From: an uncultured Trueperaceae bacterium
GTDB lineage: Bacteria > Deinococcota > Deinococci > Deinococcales > Trueperaceae
Direction of reading: 5' to 3'
NCBI GenBank assembly: GCA_937873495.1
Contig: CALMXZ010000011.1
Location: forward strand, 248,001 to 312,000
Length of the DNA stretch: 64,000 bases
Shown in pieces: positions 1 to 6,446 of this stretch (its first letter is position 1; each line of letters begins with the position of its first letter). The translations under genes were made by a program, and so were the position numbers. Below the pieces are notes generated by a model. That model was not told the DNA's origin and made no database searches. It saw only the letters and a program-made list of their open reading frames with translations.

Positions 1-1056
1 TTCCCCCCGAGCCACTGCCCGCGCTGCGATCACCGGCTCGGGCCGCTCGAGCTCGTCCCCGTGCTCTCGTGGCTCGCGCTCAGGGGCCGCTGCCGCCACT
101 GCGGCGCGCCCATCTCACCGCGCTACCCGCTCGTCGAGGCTCTCATGGCCGCCGTCTTCCTCGCCGTCGCGTTGGTGTGGCCGCCCCTCACCTCCGGGCT
201 CGCCTTCCTGCCCCTCTGGATCGTCCTCGCCATGCTCATCATGGCGGCGCTGATAGACCTCGATCACTACATCCTGCCGGACGCCCTCACGCTGCCGGCG
301 GTGGCCCTCGGCGTACTCGGCGCGTTCGTCACCCGCGAGACCCTGACGAGCGCGGCGCCCGACCTCCCCACGCCCGCCGCCGCCCTCGTCGGCGCGCTGG
401 CCGGCGCCGGGGTACTCGCCCTGATAAACCGGGTCGGCGCGCTCGTGCTGAGGCGCTTCGCGGACACCAAGGAGCGCCTCTTCCCCGTCAGCCTCGACCA
501 GGTCAACGTCGCGGCCGTCGTAGGGGCCCTGGCCGGGCCGTGGTGGGGCGTCGCCGCCGGAGCCGCCGGCGTGCTCGTCAACCTCCTGGCGCGGCGGACG
601 GTGCGCCTGCCGGAGCCGCTCGCCTACGGGCTCTGGGCTGTCGCCCTGGTCCTCTCGACGACCACCTTCACGGTCCCGACGGTGACCGCCGTCGGCGGGA
701 GCGTGCTGGCCGCGGGCGCCTGGGCCCTCATCGGCGCCGCCTACTGGTGGATCCACGACCTGGTCAAGCCGGACCCAACCGCCGAGCAGGCGGAGGACGA
801 TCAGGAGCCCGTGGCGATGGGCTTCGGCGACGTCAAGCTCGCCGCCGCGCTCGGCGCGCTGTTGGGGTGGGAGAAGCTCCTCGTGTGCGTGCTGTTCGCC
901 GTCGTGCTCGGCGCCCTGTTCGGCGTGATCGGGCGGCTGGCGGGCGGCAAGCGCGTCATCCCGTTCGGACCCTACCTCCTCGCGGGAGGCCTCGCCGCGC
1001 TCTTCTTCGGCGACGCGACCATCCGCTGGTACCTGGGCATGCTCGGCGTCGGCTGA
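1..1056 (+). CDS. pilD: Prepilin peptidase (type IV leader peptidase, A24), 5' end missing
   Basis: The frame is open from base 1, so the gene begins before the window. The product cleaves and N-methylates type IV prepilins or pseudopilins in the inner membrane. Visible motifs are a CPRC...CRHC zinc-ribbon pair and RYPLVE, then the two catalytic aspartates of the aspartyl peptidase family in ALIDLDH (about codon 86 of the visible part) and GFGDVK (about codon 277). The rest is hydrophobic membrane segments. The two aspartates are about 190 codons apart, whereas in Pseudomonas PilD they are roughly 65 apart. An additional membrane-rich stretch of about 125 residues is therefore inserted between them. 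No pilus genes are visible in the window. The identification is secure. Confidence 0.93.
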   Translation, partial: FPPSHCPRCDHRLGPLELVPVLSWLALRGRCRHCGAPISPRYPLVEALMAAVFLAVALVWPPLTSGLAFLPLWIVLAMLIMAALIDLDHYILPDALTLPAVALGVLGAFVTRETLTSAAPDLPTPAAALVGALAGAGVLALINRVGALVLRRFADTKERLFPVSLDQVNVAAVVGALAGPWWGVAAGAAGVLVNLLARRTVRLPEPLAYGLWAVALVLSTTTFTVPTVTAVGGSVLAAGAWALIGAAYWWIHDLVKPDPTAEQAEDDQEPVAMGFGDVKLAAALGALLGWEKLLVCVLFAVVLGALFGVIGRLAGGKRVIPFGPYLLAGGLAALFFGDATIRWYLGMLGVG

Positions 1057-1147
1057 CGAGCCGCGTAGCCGCGCGCGCGATCACGCCCGCGCGTCCAGAC
1101 CGTCCTTCCAGAGCGACACCCGATGCTATATGGTGGTCCGCGTCGGA

Positions 1148-1179
1148 CGCGCCCCACGCGTTCGGCGCGCCCCACGCGT
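1148..1179 (+). repeat. Two 14-bp direct repeats upstream of argF
   Basis: The sequence CGCGCCCCACGCGT occurs at 1148-1161 and again at 1166-1179, an 18-bp period, just upstream of the argF ribosome-binding site. Its function is unknown. It could be a regulator-binding site in the argF leader. Confidence 0.6.
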
Positions 1180-1205
1180 GAAACGAGCGGCGCGATTGGA
1201 GTGGA

Positions 1206-2147
1206 ATGGAGCCAACACGTCTTCCGAGCTTGGCAGGCAAGGACTTCTTGTCTCTCGCCGACCTGACCAAGGAGGAGTTCGCCGGCCTGATCGCCAGCGC
1301 CATCCAGCTCAAGGTCGACTGGCGGCGCGGCGTGCGACCGGCACCCATGCAGCACAAGACGTTGGCCATGTTCTTCGAGAAGCAGTCGCTCAGGACGCGA
1401 ACCACCTTCGACGTCGCGATGGCGCAGCTCGGCGGCCACTCCGTCCTGCTGAGCCAGGACTACATCGGCATGGGCGTGCGCGAGACAGTCAGGGACGTAG
1501 CCAACAACCTCAGCCGCTGGGTAGACGGCATCATGGCCCGCACTTACGAGCATGGCAAGCTCCTCGACCTCGCCGAGCACGCCACGGTTCCCGTCATCAA
1601 CGGCCTCTCCGACTACCTGCACCCATGCCAGCTGGTGGCCGACTACATCTCGTTGACCGAGACGTTCGGCAGCCTCGCGGGCCTAAAGCTCACGTACGTC
1701 GGCGACGGCAACAACGTCGCCAACTCCCACGTGAACGCGGCCGCGCTCGCCGGCGTGCACCTGACCGTCGCGTGCCCGCCGGGCTACGAGCCCGACGCCG
1801 GGGTGCTCGCCGCGGCGCGTGAGCGCGGCGGTTCGATCACCATCTCGCACGACCCCCGCGCGGCCGTCAGGGGCGCGGACGCGCTCTACACGGACGTCTG
1901 GATCTCGATGGGGATGGAGGAGGACACGGCGCGCCGCAAGCGCGACTTCGCCGGGTACACCATCACCCCGGAGTGGTTCGCCGACCTCGCCCACCGCGGG
2001 GTGTTCATGCACGACCTGCCGGCCCACTACGGCGAGGAGTGCACGGAGGAGTGCGTCTACCACGAGCGCAGCATCGTCTTCGACCAGGCCGAGAACCGCC
2101 TGCACGCCCACAAGGCCGTCATCTACCAGTACCTGGCGGAGCCGTGA
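1206..2147 (+). CDS. argF: Ornithine carbamoyltransferase
   Basis: This cytosolic enzyme makes citrulline from ornithine and carbamoyl phosphate in arginine synthesis. The 313-aa length is normal. The carbamoyl-phosphate loop SLRTR is at residues 61-65 and the HPCQ motif starts near residue 139. The C-terminal signature is LPAHYGEEC followed by FDQAENRLHAHKAV. The family's HCLP motif reads HDLP here (residues 269-272), so the usual cysteine is an aspartate. An N-acetyl- or N-succinylornithine transcarbamylase is possible in principle, but the adjacent argC and argJ fit the acetyl cycle with ordinary ornithine as substrate. The ATG follows GGAG at 1198-1201. It is the first gene of an argF-argC-argJ cluster. 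Confidence 0.92.
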   Translation: MEPTRLPSLAGKDFLSLADLTKEEFAGLIASAIQLKVDWRRGVRPAPMQHKTLAMFFEKQSLRTRTTFDVAMAQLGGHSVLLSQDYIGMGVRETVRDVANNLSRWVDGIMARTYEHGKLLDLAEHATVPVINGLSDYLHPCQLVADYISLTETFGSLAGLKLTYVGDGNNVANSHVNAAALAGVHLTVACPPGYEPDAGVLAAARERGGSITISHDPRAAVRGADALYTDVWISMGMEEDTARRKRDFAGYTITPEWFADLAHRGVFMHDLPAHYGEECTEECVYHERSIVFDQAENRLHAHKAVIYQYLAEP

Positions 2148-2210
2148 GCATGGCCATCACCCCGAACCTCGACGAAGGCGGGCCGACCGTGAGCGCCGAC
2201 GGGGACGCGC

Positions 2211-3311
2211 ATGACTGACGGACGGCTCAGGGTCGGGGTCCTCGGCGCCAGCGGCTACGGTGGCGCCGGCCTGATCGAGCGTCTGGCGCGCCATCCGGGG
2301 GTCGCGCTGGCGGCCATCGGCTCGCGCGCGTACCTCGGCAAGCCGTTGGCAGCGAGTTGGCCGCACCTCACCGGGCTGCGGAGCGACCTGAGGTTCCAGG
2401 ACTCCGAGGACGTGATCGCCGGGTCCGACGTCGTCTTCTGCGCCACCCCGCACGGGGCAACGGCGCCCCTCGTCGCCCAGGCCATAGCCGCGGGCAAACG
2501 CGTCGTCGACCTCTCCGCCGACTTCCGCCTGAGCGCCGCCGCCTACGAGGAGTGGTACGGCCACCCCCACCCCCATCCCGAGCTCCTCCCCGAGGCGCGT
2601 TACGGTCTGGTCGAGCTGCACCGCCACGAGCTGCCAGGCGCTCGGATCGTGGCGAGCCCCGGCTGCAACGCTACGGCCGCCTCCTTGGCCGTCGCCCCGC
2701 TGGCGGCCGCCGGCCTGCTCGGCGACGTCACGCTCGCCAACGTGATAACGGGCGTGTCCGGCGCGGGCCGCTCTCCATCCGGGCCGCTGCACTTCAGCGA
2801 GATGGCCGAGAACGCCCGCCCCTACAAGCCGGCCGGCACGCATCGCCATACTGCCGAGATCGAGGCGGTCGGCGGGCGGGTCCGGGCGGCGGTGGCGCGC
2901 GGCGACGCCAAACGCCTCCTCACTCACGCCCCGTTCCAGCCCGTCCTCGTGGCGTTCACGCCGCACATCGTGCCCATGAACAGGGGCATCGTCGCGACGG
3001 TGGCCACCAGGCCGCTCGACTGGGGCGGCCTTACGCCCTCCACCGGGACGGTCCTCGAGTTGGTGCGCGACTACTACGCCGGCGACCCGCTCGTGGACGT
3101 CGGCCAGGAGCTGCCGCAGACGAAGGCCGTCGCGGGCTCCGACCGGGCCGCCTTGAGCGCGCACTTCGACCAGCGGACGGGGCAAGTCCTCGTCTTCTGC
3201 GCCATCGACAACCTCGGCAAAGGGGCCGCCGGCCAAGCCGTGCAGGGCTTCAACGTCGCGTTCGGTTTCGAGGAGACGACCGCCTTGAGCGTCGCGGGGG
3301 TATGGCCGTGA
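2211..3311 (+). CDS. argC: N-acetyl-gamma-glutamyl-phosphate reductase
   Basis: This is the NADPH-dependent reductase of arginine synthesis that makes N-acetylglutamate semialdehyde. The protein is 366 aa. It opens with a Rossmann motif GVLGASGYGGAGL and carries the active-site cysteine in ASPGCNAT (about Cys152). The PSGPLHFSE and HRHTAEIE stretches are typical of the family. It starts 63 bp after argF and is followed by argJ 70 bp later, all on the same strand, so the three genes are probably co-transcribed. Confidence 0.95.
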   Translation: MTDGRLRVGVLGASGYGGAGLIERLARHPGVALAAIGSRAYLGKPLAASWPHLTGLRSDLRFQDSEDVIAGSDVVFCATPHGATAPLVAQAIAAGKRVVDLSADFRLSAAAYEEWYGHPHPHPELLPEARYGLVELHRHELPGARIVASPGCNATAASLAVAPLAAAGLLGDVTLANVITGVSGAGRSPSGPLHFSEMAENARPYKPAGTHRHTAEIEAVGGRVRAAVARGDAKRLLTHAPFQPVLVAFTPHIVPMNRGIVATVATRPLDWGGLTPSTGTVLELVRDYYAGDPLVDVGQELPQTKAVAGSDRAALSAHFDQRTGQVLVFCAIDNLGKGAAGQAVQGFNVAFGFEETTALSVAGVWP

Positions 3312-3381
3312 CGCCGGCCGCGCCACCGGCGGTCGAGCTTCACCGGACCCCGTTCATCACACGTGTCCTAGGAGGCAAGCA

Positions 3382-4530
3382 GTGAGCGTTCCGCGCGGGT
3401 TCCAGCTGGCCGGTGTCACGGCGGGCATCAAGCGTTCCGGTCGTCCGGACCTGGGGGTCATCTACTCGCCCGCCCCGCTCGCCTGGGCGTACAGCGCGAC
3501 GCAGAACGCCGCTTGCGCCCCGTGCGTCACGCGCGGCCGCGCGCTGGCGGCGGCGGGCACGCCCGTGCGGGCCGTCATCGTGAACAGCGGCAACGCCAAC
3601 TGCGCCAACGGCGAGCAGGGCGTGCGCGACGACGTGGCCTTCGCCGCCGCGGCCGCGGCCGCGCTCGGCCTGGCCGGTCCGGAGGATGTCGTGAGCGCCA
3701 GCACCGGCGTGATCGGCCACAAGCTGCCCTTGGACCCCCTCGTGGCCGCCATGCCGCGACTGGCGGCCGGGCGCTCGGAGGACGCGGCCGGCTTCTCCGC
3801 AGCCATCCTGACGACCGACCTGGCGCCGAAGGTGGCGACGGCCGAACTGGCCAGCGGCGCGCGCGTGCTCGGCGTGGCGAAGGGTTCCGGCATGATCCAC
3901 CCGAACATGGCCACCATGTTCGCGTTCGTCATGACGGACGCTCAGGTGGACCAGGCCACCTTGCGACCCATGTGGCAGCGGGTCGTGGAGCGTACGTTCA
4001 ACCAGCTGACGGTCGACGGCGACACCTCGACGAACGACATGGCCGTCGCCCTCTCCTCGAACCTGGTGCCGACCGACGCCGACGAGGTGGAGCTCGCGCT
4101 CGAGAACGTCGCGACCGAGCTGGCCAAGCACATCGCGCGAGACGGCGAGGGTGCTACCAAGCTGATCACGGTGCGCGTCACCGGCGCCGCGACCGACGTC
4201 GAGGCGCGCCGGGCGGCGCGCACGATCGCCGGCAGCAGCCTCGTCAAGACGGCCGTACACGGCGCCGATCCGAACTGGGGGCGCATCCTGGCCGCCGCGG
4301 GTCGCTCCGACGTCGCCATGGACATGGCGCGTGCGGTGGTGATCGCGCAGGGCACGGAGCTCTACCGCGGAGAGCCGCTCGGCTACGACGCGCGGGCGGT
4401 GTCGCAGGCGCTGCGCGACCCCGACATCCTCCTCGAGGTCGACCTCGGCGTCGGCACGGCGGACGGCACCGCCTGGGGTTGCGACCTCACCGAGGGGTAC
4501 GTCCGCATCAACGCCGACTACACGACCTGA
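3382..4530 (+). CDS. argJ: Bifunctional glutamate N-acetyltransferase / ornithine acetyltransferase
   Basis: ArgJ moves the acetyl group from N-acetylornithine to glutamate (cyclic arginine pathway) and often also makes acetylglutamate from acetyl-CoA. The 382-aa protein has the self-cleavage signature KGSGMIHPNMATM. The nucleophile that starts the beta chain is near Thr178. DPNWGRI and the C-terminal acidic tail ending RINADYTT are typical. It starts with GTG at 3382 behind a strong AGGAGG at 3370-3375. A perfect palindrome follows the stop codon and probably ends the arg transcript. Confidence 0.95.
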   Translation: MSVPRGFQLAGVTAGIKRSGRPDLGVIYSPAPLAWAYSATQNAACAPCVTRGRALAAAGTPVRAVIVNSGNANCANGEQGVRDDVAFAAAAAAALGLAGPEDVVSASTGVIGHKLPLDPLVAAMPRLAAGRSEDAAGFSAAILTTDLAPKVATAELASGARVLGVAKGSGMIHPNMATMFAFVMTDAQVDQATLRPMWQRVVERTFNQLTVDGDTSTNDMAVALSSNLVPTDADEVELALENVATELAKHIARDGEGATKLITVRVTGAATDVEARRAARTIAGSSLVKTAVHGADPNWGRILAAAGRSDVAMDMARAVVIAQGTELYRGEPLGYDARAVSQALRDPDILLEVDLGVGTADGTAWGCDLTEGYVRINADYTT

Positions 4531-4542
4531 CCGATCAACCAA

Positions 4543-4580
4543 GGACTTGGCCGACCGCTACGTAGCGGTCGGCCAAGTCC
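4543..4580. terminator. 38-bp perfect palindrome between convergent argJ and lpdA
   Basis: The half-site GGACTTGGCCGACCGCTAC (4543-4561) is followed directly by its exact reverse complement (4562-4580). It lies between two converging stop codons, so it probably ends transcription from both sides. There is no T-run on either strand. Confidence 0.7.
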
Positions 4581-4599
4581 GCCATGCACCCCCTACCGG

Positions 4600-5994
4600 C
4601 TAGCGCCTGCGGTTGGCGATGTGGATGGCCTTGCCGTGCGCGTGCTCTGCAGCCTCCATGACGCCCTCGGAGATCGTCGGGTGCGGGTGCTGCGTGAGGG
4701 CTATGTCCTCGAGCGTCGCGCCCATCTCGATGGCGAGCGCCGCCTCGGACACGATGTCGCCCGCGTTCGGACCGACCATGTGGAAGCCGAGGAGCATGTC
4801 GGTCTTGGCATCGCCGACGAGCTTGATGAGGCCGCTCGACACACCGATGGAGGCGGCGCGCCCCGAGGCGGCGAGCGGGAAGCGCCCGACACGCACCTCG
4901 AAGCCGGCGTCCGTCGCCTCCTGCTCCGTCATGCCGACGCTCGCGAGCTCCGGCGTGGTGTAGATGACGCTCGGCACGACCGTGTCGTAGGCGCTCGGCA
5001 TGCCGGAGGCGTGCTCGGCCGCCACGACGCCCTCCTTCATGGCCTTGTGAGCGAGGAGCGGCGCGCGCGCCACGTCGCCGATGGCGTAGATGCTGGAGAC
5101 GTTGGTCTGCATGTGGTCGTTGACCACCGGGACGTAGCCCCGCTCGTCGACCTTCACGCCCGCGTTCTCGAGGCCGAGCCCGGCGCCGTTCGGCCGGCGC
5201 CCGACGGCGACCAGCACCCGGTCGGCGACGATGACCTCCTCTTTGCCGTCCGGTCCTTGGACGGTCACCTCCGTGCCCTTCTTCGTAGCCTTCTGACCCA
5301 GCACCTTGGTGGAGGTCAGGATGCGCATGCCAGCCTTCTCGAGCGCCTTGCGCAGCTCCTTGCTCGCGTCGGCGTCGGCGGCGCCGGCGATGTGGTCGAG
5401 CATCTCGACGATCGTCACCTGGCTGCCAAGCGCCGAGTAGACGTCCGCGAACTCCAGCCCGATGGCGCCCGCGCCGATGACCACGAGGCGCGCCGGCACG
5501 CTCTTGCCGATGGTGAGGGCGCCGGTGGAGTCGACGATCCGGTCGCCGTCGAGCTCGAAGCCCGGGATGGCGGCGGGGCGGGAGCCCGTGGCCACGATGA
5601 ACTTCTTGGCGCGGTACGTCTTGCCGCCCACCTCGACCGAGTCAGGACCCGTGAAGCGCGCCTCGCCCTCGAGCACGGTGACCTTGTTGCCCTTGAAGAG
5701 CATGCCGACGCCGCTCGACTGCTTCTTGACGACGTCGAGCTTCCATCTGTCGACGGCCGCCAGGTCGACCTTCGGGGTGCCGAAGTCGACGCCGAACGCG
5801 CTCGCCTCCTTCGCGCCCCGCAGCTCGTCCGCCACGTGCAGGAGGGCCTTGGTCGGGATGCAACCGACGTTGAGGCACACGCCGCCGATCGCGCCCTTCT
5901 CGGCGCACGCGACCTTGAGGCCGAGCTGGGCGGCCCGGATGGCGGCGTGGTAACCGCCCGGTCCGGAGCCTATGACGATGAGGTCGAAGTCCAT
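4600..5994 (-). CDS. lpdA: Dihydrolipoyl dehydrogenase (E3)
   Basis: This FAD flavoprotein reoxidises lipoamide in 2-oxoacid dehydrogenase complexes and the glycine cleavage system. With the start at 5994 (MDFDLIVIG) the protein is 464 aa. It has the FAD motif GSGPGGYHAA and the redox disulfide GGVCLNVGC (Cys40 and Cys45). An NAD-binding GAGAIGLEFA follows, then the C-terminal HPHPTISE that carries the catalytic His-Glu pair. This start is preferred over an upstream ATG at 6060 because GGAGG sits just before it and the protein begins at the usual place. No E1 or E2 genes are in the window. Confidence 0.95.
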   Translation of the reverse strand: MDFDLIVIGSGPGGYHAAIRAAQLGLKVACAEKGAIGGVCLNVGCIPTKALLHVADELRGAKEASAFGVDFGTPKVDLAAVDRWKLDVVKKQSSGVGMLFKGNKVTVLEGEARFTGPDSVEVGGKTYRAKKFIVATGSRPAAIPGFELDGDRIVDSTGALTIGKSVPARLVVIGAGAIGLEFADVYSALGSQVTIVEMLDHIAGAADADASKELRKALEKAGMRILTSTKVLGQKATKKGTEVTVQGPDGKEEVIVADRVLVAVGRRPNGAGLGLENAGVKVDERGYVPVVNDHMQTNVSSIYAIGDVARAPLLAHKAMKEGVVAAEHASGMPSAYDTVVPSVIYTTPELASVGMTEQEATDAGFEVRVGRFPLAASGRAASIGVSSGLIKLVGDAKTDMLLGFHMVGPNAGDIVSEAALAIEMGATLEDIALTQHPHPTISEGVMEAAEHAHGKAIHIANRRR

Positions 5995-6071
5995 TGCTTC
6001 CTCCAAGGGGGCACGACTCTTGGCACCGAGGCGGCGCTCGTGGGGCCGGGGGTCGGGCATGCGCGTAGTTG

Positions 6072-6093
6072 GGGCCGGTCGGAAGGCCGGCCC
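6072..6093. other. Inverted repeat in the lpdA 5' leader
   Basis: GGGCCGG (6072-6078) and CCGGCCC (6087-6093) can form a stem with an 8-nt loop. It lies upstream of lpdA between that gene and a possible minus-strand -10 box TAGACT (complement of 6103-6108). Its role is not clear. Confidence 0.35.
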
Positions 6094-6195
6094 GACGGCC
6101 CAAGTCTACCGCTGCCTCCCCCTACGCGGCGGTCCGGTAGCGGCGCGCCTCTAGAGCGCCTCGCCCCGGACGTGAACCGAAGCGGGTCGTGGGCG

Positions 6196-6224
6196 TTGAC
6201 AGTGCCGGTTCCACCGTCTACCAT
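6196..6224 (+). promoter_or_regulatory. Promoter of the leuS leader
   Basis: A perfect -35 TTGACA (6196-6201) is separated by 17 bp from TACCAT (6219-6224). The first ATG follows 6 nt later, which suggests that transcription begins at or next to that ATG. This is the clearest full promoter near leuS. Confidence 0.75.
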
Positions 6225-6230
6225 TCGCCC

Positions 6231-6299
6231 ATGGAAACTGCCTATCCAGGCACGACCTTCGACTACCTATCCCTACGCGGCAGGACGCGCTCCGGCTGA
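6231..6299 (+). CDS. Putative 22-aa leader peptide upstream of leuS
   Basis: An ATG six bases after the -10 box opens a 22-codon frame ending with TGA at 6297-6299. Its middle reads Phe-Asp-Tyr-Leu-Ser-Leu, with both leucines written as CTA (6267-6269 and 6273-6275), a codon that is rare in this GC-rich DNA. It lies 148 bp before leuS, and its last codons overlap one arm of a possible antiterminator. The likely role is as a sensor of charged leucyl-tRNA, in the manner of the classical amino-acid leader peptides. This is inferred from layout only; translation is not shown. Confidence 0.55.
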   Translation: METAYPGTTFDYLSLRGRTRSG

Positions 6300-6349
6300 G
6301 GCTCTCGCCTACGCTCACGCGCGTCGACCCCGGCACGGCAGCCGGGGTC
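6290..6349 (+). promoter_or_regulatory. Putative attenuator: alternative hairpins before leuS
   Basis: A terminator-like stem pairs GACCCCGGC (6326-6334) with GCCGGGGTC (6341-6349) around a 6-nt loop, followed by TCGTCTT. The arm CTCCGGCTG (6290-6298), which covers the leader-peptide stop codon, can instead pair with CAGCCGGGG (6339-6347), nine pairs with one G-U. The two structures exclude each other. A ribosome stalled at the CTA codons would leave 6290-6298 free and favour read-through into leuS. Confidence 0.55.
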
Positions 6350-6446
6350 TCGTCTTGAAGGACGCCGAGCACAAGCCGCAGAGGTTCACGGGAGCGCGGT
6401 GGCCGGAGCCAGGGCGACGAACCTCCCGACCTATACTGGAGAAATC

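Noticed and set aside
6061-6446. A T-box riboswitch upstream of leuS
   Set aside because: No T-box consensus bulge sequence (TGGNACCGCG) or specifier stem was found; the small frame with CTA codons and competing stems explains the region better.
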